A stretch of DNA of 64,000 nt from Granulicella sp. S156 (GTDB taxonomy: Bacteria > Acidobacteriota > Terriglobia > Terriglobales > Acidobacteriaceae): contig NZ_LMUH01000026.1 in the NCBI RefSeq assembly GCF_009766105.1, positions 609,851-673,850 on the forward strand. The letters are read 5' to 3'. A model generated the notes under the pieces. The model searched no databases and was not told where the DNA came from. It was given only the letters and a program-made list of their open reading frames with translations. How positions within the stretch are numbered: position 1 is the stretch's first letter; every line of letters starts with the position of its first letter. Below, in pieces: positions 33,391-42,222 of this stretch. A program made the translations under genes and the position numbers.

Positions 33391-34857
33391 TCAGGTTGCC
33401 GGTGTGAACACGGCGAGGGTGCCGGTGGCTAGATCTACCGTGACGGTGTCGTCCGGCGTCTTGGTGGTGCCTCCATCGGGCGCTGGGTGGTACTCGATGT
33501 GCAACTGCGTAGCGTTGACGACAACGCGACAGTAGCCATACTCGGTGAAGTCATAGCTGTTGAGCACAACGGAGTCGTTGCGTTCGGGTTGAGCAAAGAC
33601 TGGCATAGAGATAGGTGTTCGTAGAGTGGTATTGATGCTCAACGATTGCAGGCCATGCCCGCCATTGCCGATGACGAGGAAGGGAATCTGCCGGCTACCG
33701 AGAGTACGAGTGTAGCGTTGGTAATTGTGGGCGTGGCCGCTGAGGATAGCGTGAGGCCAGACGCCTGTCGAGTCGCAGATCGCGTCGATCTCCTTAAGCA
33801 TGACTGGAGAACCGGATTTGGTGCCAAAGGCATAGGGCGGATGGTGCACAGCAATGAGGACCGCCCCGGTGAACTTCTCCGTCTTGATCCGGGTAAGCGC
33901 GGCGGTGAGGTAGTCAAGCTGAGCGTCTGATAGTTGCGGGAAGCTGGGAGAGCCTCCCTTGGTTGGGTTGGGGGTGGAGGATATGACCCCGGGATTCTCC
34001 AGCATGTTGCTGTAAAGGCCAAGAATGCGCACCAGTGGCGCCTCCAGGGTAAAGTACACCCCGGGCTGGATCATGGTGGTGCGAGAGAGACCAACGGCGT
34101 CGATGGAGTGCGTGAAGGCGGGAGTGCAGAAGTTGGCACGAAATGACTTCAGCGAGTCCGTGGGGACGCCGGTACCGGCGGGTGGGGGCAACACGATGCC
34201 GTCATGGTTACCGGGGATCGCGAAGATGGGGCCAGGATAGTCGCGGAAGGCATCGTAAAACTGCTCATAGTAGTACTTGTCTTCCCCAAAGCTATAGACA
34301 AGGTCGCCGAGATGGTAAAAGAACTGCGGCACAGCGGCAGGAGCCTCACCGGTGAAGTCGGTCAGCATCTTGTCGACGACGGCGTTCTCCGATTTGGGGC
34401 TGGTAGTGGCGCCGGTATCACCAGCCGTATGGAAGACGATCTGCCCGGCGTTCTGGATCTTCGTGACGGAGGCGTTCCCGCCTGGGCCGAGCGCGGCAGC
34501 GAGCGTGAGTATGGGCTCAGTGACTCCCTGGACGACTGGGAAAGGCAGGGGAACGAACTGATTGGAGCTGATCAGCTTGTCCATCTCGTTATAAGCGGCC
34601 GTATCGGAAGAGTGCGGAACCGTGTACTTTGTGGGATCTGGTGTGGCGTGAAGCTCGGCGAAGACGGGTACTTTGACAGGGGTACCAGTACCGGGTTGCA
34701 ACGCGGTGGGCACGGTGGGGACAGTGTTCCGGGGGGCCGGCTTCACGGCAGCTTTCTTCGCAGGTGTCTTCCGGATAGCAGATACGTGCTTTGCTTTTGC
34801 CGAGGTCTTCTTCTTTGTAGCAGAGTTTTTTGCGGAGGACTTCTTGATCGTTGCCAT
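33391..34857 (-). CDS. Metallophosphoesterase with histone-like N-terminal tail
   Basis: A 488-residue calcineurin-like phosphoesterase. Metal motifs are HTAGDTGA, FYHLGDLVY, GNHDG, AVHHPPYAF and SGHAHNYQRY (about residues 140-380). The first 45 residues are Lys/Ala/Ser-rich (MATIKKSSAKNSATKKKTSA), like histone H1 or AlgP tails. No signal peptide is present, so the protein is probably cytoplasmic and could bind nucleic acid or other polyanions. GAGGAG lies four bases before the start. It breaks the ureide group as the only minus-strand gene. Substrate unknown. Confidence 0.85.
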   Translation of the reverse strand: MATIKKSSAKNSATKKKTSAKAKHVSAIRKTPAKKAAVKPAPRNTVPTVPTALQPGTGTPVKVPVFAELHATPDPTKYTVPHSSDTAAYNEMDKLISSNQFVPLPFPVVQGVTEPILTLAAALGPGGNASVTKIQNAGQIVFHTAGDTGATTSPKSENAVVDKMLTDFTGEAPAAVPQFFYHLGDLVYSFGEDKYYYEQFYDAFRDYPGPIFAIPGNHDGIVLPPPAGTGVPTDSLKSFRANFCTPAFTHSIDAVGLSRTTMIQPGVYFTLEAPLVRILGLYSNMLENPGVISSTPNPTKGGSPSFPQLSDAQLDYLTAALTRIKTEKFTGAVLIAVHHPPYAFGTKSGSPVMLKEIDAICDSTGVWPHAILSGHAHNYQRYTRTLGSRQIPFLVIGNGGHGLQSLSINTTLRTPISMPVFAQPERNDSVVLNSYDFTEYGYCRVVVNATQLHIEYHPAPDGGTTKTPDDTVTVDLATGTLAVFTPAT

Positions 34858-34915
34858 GGAACTCCTCGGGTTTGCAAGATCGGAGTTTCCGAAGAGTAGC
34901 TCCGTTGAAGGCCCT

Positions 34916-34930
34916 ATGTATACGGTACAT
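34916..34930. promoter_or_regulatory. GntR-like operator candidate before allE
   Basis: The sequence ATGTA-TACGG-TACAT forms an inverted repeat in the 123-base gap between the divergent metallophosphoesterase and allE genes. Its form is like GntR-family sites. Support is limited to symmetry and position. Confidence 0.35.
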
Positions 34931-34980
34931 TGATGAATTTTTCGACGAATTAGCGACTCGCCACAATAGAATTAACCCCC

Positions 34981-35742
34981 ATGCACAACCTTGGACAAAC
35001 CCGCAGCGCGAATCGCCGCGATCACCTGCTTCTCACGCCAGACACCTTCATCCGCACGCCACTGCCGGGGCTGACCGGAGGCCTCGCCATCGTGCACGTC
35101 GCACCGCAGGCCGGAGCGGCGTTTACGCAGATGACCGTGGAATTCGAGCCGAAGGGCACGCTGACCCATGGGCCGACGCAGCGGCTGATCTATGTGCTCG
35201 AAGGCGAGCTCGCGCTTGAAGAGCCGGGCAAGCCGGTGCCGCATGAACTTACGCCGGGCAGCTATGCGTACTTCCCGACAGACTATCCGCACACCCTGAC
35301 GGCCATTACCAAGGCGCGCGTCGCGGTGATCGACAAGCCCTTTCTGCCGCTCGATCCCGCACAGCAGGACGAGCTCGAGATGCCTTACCCGTGGTTCCTG
35401 ATCGGCCGCGAGCAGGAGATTCCGGGAACCCCGCTCAATGGGGATGCAGACCTCCAGGTGCGTGCGCTGCTGCCTGACTCCATCGCCTTCGACTTCGCCT
35501 GCAACACGATGACCTATGCTCCCGGCGCAGCTCTCAGCCAGGTCGAGATTCACTACATGGAGCACGGCCTGCTGATGCTTCAAGGAGGTGGAATCTATCG
35601 GCTTGGCGATAGCTGGTATCCGACGACTGAGGGTGACTTCATCTGGATGGGGCCGTACTGCCCGCAGTGGTTTGGTGCCATCGGCAAGAAGCCGGCAAAG
35701 TATCTTATCTACAAGGATTTCAATCGGCACACGTTGAGCTAG
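34981..35742 (+). CDS. allE: (S)-ureidoglycine aminohydrolase
   Basis: A 253-residue bicupin that converts ureidoglycine to ureidoglycolate with ammonia release, using manganese in the C-terminal cupin. Segments are MTVEFEPKGTLTHGPTQRLI and YVLEGELAL in cupin one, and VEIHYMEHGLLMLQGGGIYRL with DFIWMGPYCPQWFGAIG in cupin two. Its presence selects the all-ammonia route in place of the urea-forming one. It starts the second part of the ureide group with the TPR protein and the ureidoglycolate amidohydrolase. Confidence 0.92.
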   Translation: MHNLGQTRSANRRDHLLLTPDTFIRTPLPGLTGGLAIVHVAPQAGAAFTQMTVEFEPKGTLTHGPTQRLIYVLEGELALEEPGKPVPHELTPGSYAYFPTDYPHTLTAITKARVAVIDKPFLPLDPAQQDELEMPYPWFLIGREQEIPGTPLNGDADLQVRALLPDSIAFDFACNTMTYAPGAALSQVEIHYMEHGLLMLQGGGIYRLGDSWYPTTEGDFIWMGPYCPQWFGAIGKKPAKYLIYKDFNRHTLS

Positions 35743-35756
35743 CGAGGAAGATCGCA

Positions 35757-36749
35757 ATGCGCAGAATTACCGTCGTGTTAACACTGCTGACCGTGCCACT
35801 CTTCGCACAGGGACGCAAAACCTTCAACTTCGTTGCGCCCAATACTCAAGGACGCATTATTGTTCCTCCTGGTCTAAATTGGGCTGCGAGTTCGGTCGCG
35901 CTCTACGACAAGGGCACGCGACCCGTAATCGCGTACAAAGACCCCAAGACGAACGTGATGCTCTCGATCATTCTCTTCGCCAACGACACCGGCGAACCTA
36001 CCGCTGAATCTTGCCGTGACGCCGTAATCGGCCCCATTCTCCGGGACTTGAATTCCACCTCCACCGTCAAAGACGTGAAGCGAGACAGCCGTGTCACCTC
36101 CGGCGGAACGACTATCTCTACCGCTTCCTATCTGGTCACAAAGAGGGTGGACATGCCCATCGATCAGGAAAACGTCTTCGGGTTTTATGGCGACAGCCAT
36201 ACCTGTGCCGAGCTTCATCTCTCCAAGGCAAACTTCAAGCCAGAGGACTTTAAATTGCTCGAGGATGCACTCAGCCGCTTCGCCTTTGACGCAGCTTACG
36301 TTCCGGATTCGCTTGATTTCGGAACCATGGCTACCCTCTTCTATGGCGGCGTAAAAGACTATCGCTCCGCTGCGGTCTACTATCAACGCGCGCTCGATAC
36401 TGTTCCGAATCCTGAGCCCAAGCCCAACTATCGCCGCATGATTACGGACCAACTGTCGATGTCTTACGGTATGTACGGCGACATCAGACGCTCGCGCGCT
36501 GTCAACGAAGCCGCTATCCTGCGCGACCCTGACTATCCGCTCTACTACTACAACCTGGCCTGCGCCGATGCCGAGGAGAATGACACAGCAGCGGCGCGCG
36601 CTCATCTCCAACAGGCCTTTGATCGCAGCGCCAATACACTGCCCGGCGAACATCTACCCGACCCTGCCACCGACAATTCCTTTCAAAAATGGAAGAACGA
36701 CAAAAAGTTCTGGACCTTCGTCCAAACTCTGAGCGCCAAGACAAAATAA
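35757..36749 (+). CDS. Secreted TPR-like protein of unknown function
   Basis: A 330-residue protein with a signal peptide (MRRITVVLTLLTVPLFAQ). A first domain of about 170 residues is of unknown type. TPR-like helices follow at about 200-290 (DYRSAAVYYQRALDTVPNPEP, ADAEENDTAAARAHLQQAFD). The ATG at 35757 is 14 bases after allE, and the stop overlaps the next start (TAATG), so it is locked into the ureide operon. No known ureide enzyme has this form. Confidence 0.75.
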   Translation: MRRITVVLTLLTVPLFAQGRKTFNFVAPNTQGRIIVPPGLNWAASSVALYDKGTRPVIAYKDPKTNVMLSIILFANDTGEPTAESCRDAVIGPILRDLNSTSTVKDVKRDSRVTSGGTTISTASYLVTKRVDMPIDQENVFGFYGDSHTCAELHLSKANFKPEDFKLLEDALSRFAFDAAYVPDSLDFGTMATLFYGGVKDYRSAAVYYQRALDTVPNPEPKPNYRRMITDQLSMSYGMYGDIRRSRAVNEAAILRDPDYPLYYYNLACADAEENDTAAARAHLQQAFDRSANTLPGEHLPDPATDNSFQKWKNDKKFWTFVQTLSAKTK

Positions 36750-38059
36750 TGACCCTGACTATCAATACCGAACGCCTCCTCCGTGAACTCGATGAACTCG
36801 CTCGCATCACCGACTGCCCGCCGACGCAGGACAAGTCGCTGCCCGAACCATCGCGGGCGGTGACGCGCATTGTATTTACTCCGCGCGATCTCGAAGCACG
36901 AGCGTGGGTCAAAAAGCTTGCCACAGCCGCAGGCTTTACCATCCGCGAAGACGCAGTGGGCAACATGTTTCTGCGCTGGGAAGGAACCGACCCAGGCCTC
37001 GGCGCGGTTGGAACCGGATCGCACACCGATGCGATTCCCTATGCAGGCATGTATGACGGGACGGTTGGTGTTCTAGGCGCCCTCGAAGCCATGCGCTCGC
37101 TGAAGGAGTCGGGGTTTGTCCCCAAAAGAGCGCTGGAGACACTGGTGCTCACCAGCGAAGAGCCCACGCGCTTCGGCATCGGCTGCATCGGGTCGCGGCT
37201 GTTGGGCGGAGTCATCGATCCGGAGGCCGCCGACAAGATGCACGATCGCCTGCCCGAGACCGATGCCACTGCACCCACCGGGCTTACTCTTGCAGACGTA
37301 CGTCAGGCTGCGGGCTTTCACGGTACGCTCGCCAGCGTGAAGCTGCCTATCGGGCACTATCACGCGTGGGTGGAGGTGCATATCGAACAGGGGCCTCTGC
37401 TCGAACGCGAGGGAGTCCAGTTGGGGATTGTCACCAACATCGCCGCGCCGGCAAGCTATCGCTATACGGTCGAGGGCTTCGGCGGCCATGCGGGCGCGCT
37501 GCTGATGCCTGATCGCCGCGATGCTCTGTGCGCAGCTGCAGAGATGATCCTCTCGGTCGAGCGGCATGCGCGTGCGGCCAATGAAAGATCTGGTAGCGTC
37601 GATACAGTCGCTACCGTGGGCATGATCGGCGTGCATCCGGGCGCGGTCAACTCGGTGCCTTCGCGCGTGACGCTGATGCTCGACATTCGCGATACCGACG
37701 TTGCGCGACGCAACAGCGTGATGTACGCCTTCCATGCGGACATTGCAGAACTGGAGCAGCGCCGCGGGGTGAAGGTGCAGGAAGAGATCATCAATGCCGA
37801 CGCGCCCGCTAAAAGTAGCGAGCACATCATCGAGACGGTGGAGACGATCTGCCGCGAGGAAGGTGTGAGCTATAAAAAGATGGTGAGCAGGGCGTATCAC
37901 GACTCGAGTTTTGTGGCCGCAGTTGCGCCGGTCACCATGCTCTTCATTCCCTCCCGCAACGGTGTCTCGCACCGGCCGGATGAGTACTCGACGCCGGAGT
38001 CGATTGTGCTGGGGACGCGTGTGCTGGCGCTGGCGCTGGCGAAGCTCGCCAACGAGTAG
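36749..38059 (+). CDS. Ureidoglycolate amidohydrolase, plant-like (M20 family)
   Basis: A 436-residue M20 amidohydrolase. The segments TGSHTDAIPYAGMYDGTVGV and LVLTSEEPTRFGIGCIGSRL closely resemble plant UAH, which converts ureidoglycolate to glyoxylate, CO2 and two ammonia. Other M20 motifs are VEVHIEQGPLLE and the late SRNGVSHRPDEYS. The ATG overlaps the previous stop by one base; an upstream start at 36689 is rejected. With allE it completes urate breakdown without urea. A non-specific N-carbamoyl hydrolase is the main alternative. Confidence 0.87.
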   Translation: MTLTINTERLLRELDELARITDCPPTQDKSLPEPSRAVTRIVFTPRDLEARAWVKKLATAAGFTIREDAVGNMFLRWEGTDPGLGAVGTGSHTDAIPYAGMYDGTVGVLGALEAMRSLKESGFVPKRALETLVLTSEEPTRFGIGCIGSRLLGGVIDPEAADKMHDRLPETDATAPTGLTLADVRQAAGFHGTLASVKLPIGHYHAWVEVHIEQGPLLEREGVQLGIVTNIAAPASYRYTVEGFGGHAGALLMPDRRDALCAAAEMILSVERHARAANERSGSVDTVATVGMIGVHPGAVNSVPSRVTLMLDIRDTDVARRNSVMYAFHADIAELEQRRGVKVQEEIINADAPAKSSEHIIETVETICREEGVSYKKMVSRAYHDSSFVAAVAPVTMLFIPSRNGVSHRPDEYSTPESIVLGTRVLALALAKLANE

Positions 38060-38097
38060 CACCTGCGAATGGCTCTTCTCAATACGGGCGACACAAC

Positions 38098-38150
38098 CGG
38101 GTGCCCCATCTTCGCGACGGCTTCATCGTCGCTAAGATGGGGCACCCGGA
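38098..38150. repeat. Palindromic repeat, GTGCCCCATCTT family, copy 3
   Basis: Near-perfect arms CCGGGTGCCCCATCTT and AAGATGGGGCACCCGG, with inner arms GCGACG and CGTCGC. It separates the ureide genes from the M1 peptidase gene. The frame crossing it in the peptidase direction is not part of that protein. Confidence 0.85.
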
Positions 38151-38206
38151 TTCTCACCTGGATTGTCCCTCCGGCTTGTGTCCTGACTGCATGTACGATT
38201 AAAGGC

Positions 38207-40195
38207 GTGAACCCCTCACGCACAACCCTCCTGCTTGCCGCCCTGTCTTTCGCTTCCGTGGGCATCGCCCAGAGCCCTGCGCCCTATGACCCGCTGAAGA
38301 CCTTCGCTCCACTCACGCTGCCCGACCCGGTGAACTCGTATCGTTCCTCGAACGGCGCACCGGGACCTCTGTACTGGCAGAACCGCGCGGACTACGAGTT
38401 GCATGCGACGATCGACACCGCGTCGAAGACCCTGAACGGCACCGAGGTCATCACCTACACGAACCACTCGCCGGACGTGCTGACTTCGCTGTGGCTCAAC
38501 CTGGAGCAGAACATCTATCGCCAGGACTCGCGCGGAGCGGCTTTCGCTGAAGAGGCACGGCCTGCGCACGACTCCACCACCGGCTACTCGCTGGAGTCTG
38601 TCGAAGTGCAGACGGAGCCACGCAGAGCTGTGATCAAGACACACGCCGTCGTCTCCGATACACGCCTGCAGATTCAACTGCCCGAAGACCAGGCGCTGTC
38701 GCCCGGCGGGAAACTCCTCGTAGTCATCCACTACCACTACACGATTCCGGCCGCCTTCGGCGACCGTACATCGTGGGGTCCCGTGAAGCAGGGAGAGATC
38801 TACGACATCGCCCAGTGGTATCCGCGCATGTGTGTCTACGACGACCTGCACGGCTGGGATACGCAGCCCTATGTCTCGAACGAGTTCTACCTGGAGTATG
38901 GCCACTTCGACTACTTCGTCACCGTGCCCGCGAACATGATCGTCGCGGGCTCCGGCGAACTGGTGAATGCGAACGAGGTTCTTTCCAAGCAGGAGCTGTC
39001 ACGGCTCGCCGAAGCTCGCAAGAGCGACAAGACTGTGATCATTCGCTCGGCCGAAGATGTCACTGCGGCTGTTGCCACTAAGCCGAGCGGCACCAAGACG
39101 TGGCACTTCGCGATGGACAACACGCGCGATGTCTCGTTCTCCGCCTCCGCTGCGTTTCTATGGGACGCCGCGCGGATGAACATCCCTGCAAGCGTCGAAC
39201 AGCCCGCGCATGAGGCACTGGCGCAGAGTGTCTATCCGATCGAGAGCGCGGGCGTTGCGGATTGGGCGCGCTCTACCCAGTACCTGAAGGACTCCGTGGA
39301 GCACTTCTCCGCACGCTGGTATCCGTACCCTTATCCGAACGCGATCAACGTCGCGGGCGCGTCCGATGGCATGGAGTATCCCGGCATCCTCTTCGACGGC
39401 ACCGACGAGAAGGGCAAAGACCTCTTTGCGGAGACCGCGCATGAGATCGGCCACACCTGGTTTCCGATGATCCTGGGCTTCAACGAGCGGCGTAACGCCT
39501 GGATGGACGAAGGCTTCAATACCTACATCGACATCTTTGAATCGGACGAGTTCAACCATGGTGAGTTCAGCCCGAAACGCGATCCCGAGTATGCTCCCGG
39601 CGGCGGCAACCCAGCCGATGAGATCGCCAAAGTCATCGCCGACCCCGAAGCTCCTGTCATCCTGACGCGCGCCGATGCCATCCACGAGAAGTATCGCCAT
39701 CCGGTTACGTACTTCAAATCGGCCTTCGGGCTCAATCTGCTGCGCGAAGATATTCTCGGGCCGGAGCGATTCGACTTCGCCTTCCGCAAGTTCATTCGCG
39801 ACTGGGCGTTCAAGCATCCATCGCCTTCAGACTTCTTTCGTGCGATGGAGTCGGAGGGCGGCGAAGATCTCAGCTACTTCTGGCGGGGATGGTACTTCAA
39901 CAACTGGCAGCTCGATCTAGCTATAACCGACGCGCAATACGTCGATGGCGATCCCGCCAAGGGTTTGCACGTAACGGTTGCCAATCGCGGCCAGCTCGTT
40001 CTGCCTGCGACATTGCGTGTCGAGCTTCAGGGTGGAGAGCATGTCGATGTGAACGTGCCTGCCGAAACGTGGATGTTGAATGTCACGCACACCTTCACGG
40101 TCAATACGACGGCGCGCGTTAAGGCTGTAACCCTCGATCCCGAACACCATATTCCTGACAGCGACCGCAGCAACAACACGCGCACCCTGCAGTAA
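38207..40195 (+). CDS. Secreted M1-family metallopeptidase
   Basis: A 662-residue zinc peptidase of the aminopeptidase N superfamily. The zinc site is HEIGHTWFP with the third ligand Glu in DEGFNTYID; the exopeptidase motif position reads DGMEYPG. A GTG start at 38207 gives a clean signal peptide (SRTTLLLAALSFASVGIAQ). The open frame runs back to 38069 through a palindromic repeat, so the upstream start is rejected. The C-terminal 80 residues form an immunoglobulin-like strand-rich end. It likely digests peptides outside the cytoplasm. Confidence 0.88.
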   Translation: MNPSRTTLLLAALSFASVGIAQSPAPYDPLKTFAPLTLPDPVNSYRSSNGAPGPLYWQNRADYELHATIDTASKTLNGTEVITYTNHSPDVLTSLWLNLEQNIYRQDSRGAAFAEEARPAHDSTTGYSLESVEVQTEPRRAVIKTHAVVSDTRLQIQLPEDQALSPGGKLLVVIHYHYTIPAAFGDRTSWGPVKQGEIYDIAQWYPRMCVYDDLHGWDTQPYVSNEFYLEYGHFDYFVTVPANMIVAGSGELVNANEVLSKQELSRLAEARKSDKTVIIRSAEDVTAAVATKPSGTKTWHFAMDNTRDVSFSASAAFLWDAARMNIPASVEQPAHEALAQSVYPIESAGVADWARSTQYLKDSVEHFSARWYPYPYPNAINVAGASDGMEYPGILFDGTDEKGKDLFAETAHEIGHTWFPMILGFNERRNAWMDEGFNTYIDIFESDEFNHGEFSPKRDPEYAPGGGNPADEIAKVIADPEAPVILTRADAIHEKYRHPVTYFKSAFGLNLLREDILGPERFDFAFRKFIRDWAFKHPSPSDFFRAMESEGGEDLSYFWRGWYFNNWQLDLAITDAQYVDGDPAKGLHVTVANRGQLVLPATLRVELQGGEHVDVNVPAETWMLNVTHTFTVNTTARVKAVTLDPEHHIPDSDRSNNTRTLQ

Positions 40196-40200
40196 AAGCC

Positions 40201-40284
40201 TTGACGCAACGGGCACGACGGTACGCAAAGGTACGCTACGGCTTTCGTGGCGTTCCTTTGCGAACCGTCGCGCCCGTTGCGTCA
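40201..40284. repeat. Palindromic TGACGCAACGGGC repeat, copy 1
   Basis: Arms TGACGCAACGGGC and GCCCGTTGCGTCA enclose further partly matching stem (ACGGTACGCAAAGG with CCTTTGCGAACCGT). It lies between convergent genes. The last three bases of the right arm, read on the minus strand, are the TGA stop of the MscS gene. A second copy is at 49831-49920. Confidence 0.85.
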
Positions 40285-42105
40285 GGTCGTTGCTTGTTCT
40301 TCCTGCTTCGGCAGTTGCATCGCTTCGATCACGCGTTCATAGAGCTTGTTACGCCGCTCGTACCGGGCGGTGGCACGCGTCACGTAGCGCACCTCCAGGT
40401 CCACTCCCGCACCTGAAGGCCGCAGATTGACCTCTGGCTCCGCTGAGTACTGGCTCAGGCCATGATGCCTTGAAGCTCTCTGCCACTCTGCCTCTGCCAG
40501 CCTTGAATCCTTCTCTGTCTCATCCGAGACTGCCTTTTGTATGCGGTCGATCGCCTTGTAGGTATCCTCACTGGCTGGAACGGTCACCTTCAGCTCGTCC
40601 CACATCCACTGGCCTGCGGTCGAGAAGTTGAAGAACTGCCCGCTGATCGCAAACTTGTTGTTGAATGCCACTCGCCGCCCTGTCGGGTGTCCATTCGCAG
40701 TCCAGTTGCCCGTCTCGAGCAGCGTCGTGCGGAAGAGCCCGATCTCCAGGACCTCACCGGTGACGCTGTTGATCTCCACTACATCGCCAACACCGATTCC
40801 GTTGCGTCCCATCAGGATGAACCAGCCGACAAAGCCCAGAATGAAGTCCTGCAGCGCCACCGTGAGACCCGCCGTCACAAGCCCAATCGCCGTCGATAAC
40901 TGGCTTGGAGATCCAAAGATCACCAGCAACAGATTGAGCAGCGCAAACACATCAATCACCAGCCGCGCGATCCTTCTCAGAGTCCGCATCCTGCGCTGAT
41001 CGAGCGTCTCGCGCTCGGTCAAACGGATCACCAGGGCGTTGACCAGAATCGTGAAGATCAAAATGACGACGATCCATGTCGTCTGCACGAGCATCAGGTG
41101 CACCAAAATCCGATGCTGCAGGTCCACCTGCATGGCCCACTTCGAGTAGACGTCGACCAGCCGCTGTTCGGTCGCGATTCTATCGTTGTAGATGCCCATC
41201 AACTGCCGCTGCAGACTCATCCGCTTCAGGCCTGCAACCTTGTCCGCCGCAGCTTCGGTGTCCGTGGTGCCCGGGGCCTGCCCGTTGGTGTCGGCTTGCA
41301 GGCGGTTATGCTCCGCAGTCAGCGAGGCCACCGTCTGCTCGGAGCTGGCCTTCGCTTCGAGGATCAGCGCATAGCGGCTCCGCTGCGCACTCCACGCTCC
41401 TATCAGTCCCGCCAGGGTGCGGTAGCGTTTCACCGAGGTGACCGCTGTCTCGCCAGCGCCGCTGGCATCGAACTTCTTCATCTCCGCCTGACGTGTCGTC
41501 AGCTCCTGCTGGATCTCGCCACGCTGGTCGCCTGAGGCCCGCGCGAGATCGTCCTGCGCATCGCTCAGCTCATCCTGATCGAGCCCCAGTTGTGCCTGCA
41601 CGATATCCAGACCGTCGCTGTCGTTGGGGGCAACGGCTTTCACCGCGGCCTGATCGGACGCGACCTCGGCCTTGAGCATTGTGACCTTACGCTGATCTGC
41701 CAGCGCGCCGCCGGTCAGGGTCCGCTGCTTCAGGTTCGCCGCACGCAGCGCAGCCGCAAAGGCCTGATCAACATCGTGGTCGGCAAGACGCTCGGCCTCG
41801 TGCGCGTAGTTCAGCTCTTCCTGCGTGACCGCCAGCGCAGCCAGCGTCGATGCGGTCTGCCACGGAGTCTGGTCCACGAGCGTCTGCTGGCCCTGCACCA
41901 GCTTGCCTGCTGCTCCCCGCTGATGCAGGAAGGGCAGGTTGGCCATCGCGTCGTTCGTCTTCCATGTCAGGAGGAAGCCGATGACCAGCAAAGAGGTCAG
42001 CACCACTAAAGCGCCCGACGCCACCCGCCCAAACAGTGGTTTACGTACTGTTATGTTCTCTGTTGTGCTGATTGTCCCGTTGCTCTTATCTGGTATCTGG
42101 CCCAT
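40282..42105 (-). CDS. MscS-family mechanosensitive channel with long periplasmic-type coiled coil
   Basis: A 607-residue protein. An N-terminal span (about 28-48) is followed by about 280 residues of Ala/Gln/Glu-rich coiled coil. A membrane block (about 340-450) then ends in the MscS pore and beta domain (LTVALQDFILGFVGWFILMG and GVGDVVEINSVTGEVLEIGL). A cytoplasmic domain completes it. The extended N-terminal region is like large MscK-type channels. Such channels release solutes on osmotic downshift. Its stop codon lies in the end of a palindromic repeat. Confidence 0.88.
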   Translation of the reverse strand: MGQIPDKSNGTISTTENITVRKPLFGRVASGALVVLTSLLVIGFLLTWKTNDAMANLPFLHQRGAAGKLVQGQQTLVDQTPWQTASTLAALAVTQEELNYAHEAERLADHDVDQAFAAALRAANLKQRTLTGGALADQRKVTMLKAEVASDQAAVKAVAPNDSDGLDIVQAQLGLDQDELSDAQDDLARASGDQRGEIQQELTTRQAEMKKFDASGAGETAVTSVKRYRTLAGLIGAWSAQRSRYALILEAKASSEQTVASLTAEHNRLQADTNGQAPGTTDTEAAADKVAGLKRMSLQRQLMGIYNDRIATEQRLVDVYSKWAMQVDLQHRILVHLMLVQTTWIVVILIFTILVNALVIRLTERETLDQRRMRTLRRIARLVIDVFALLNLLLVIFGSPSQLSTAIGLVTAGLTVALQDFILGFVGWFILMGRNGIGVGDVVEINSVTGEVLEIGLFRTTLLETGNWTANGHPTGRRVAFNNKFAISGQFFNFSTAGQWMWDELKVTVPASEDTYKAIDRIQKAVSDETEKDSRLAEAEWQRASRHHGLSQYSAEPEVNLRPSGAGVDLEVRYVTRATARYERRNKLYERVIEAMQLPKQEEQATT

Positions 42106-42222
42106 CCTCCTATTTTCGCATTTTGAGCCACCCTACCGCCGCCAAGCCAATCGCCCCTCATTCGGAGTAAGCTTTTCTGTTCGCATGCCAACAAGCGCTG
42201 CGGCACAGGAGAACATGCCCCG

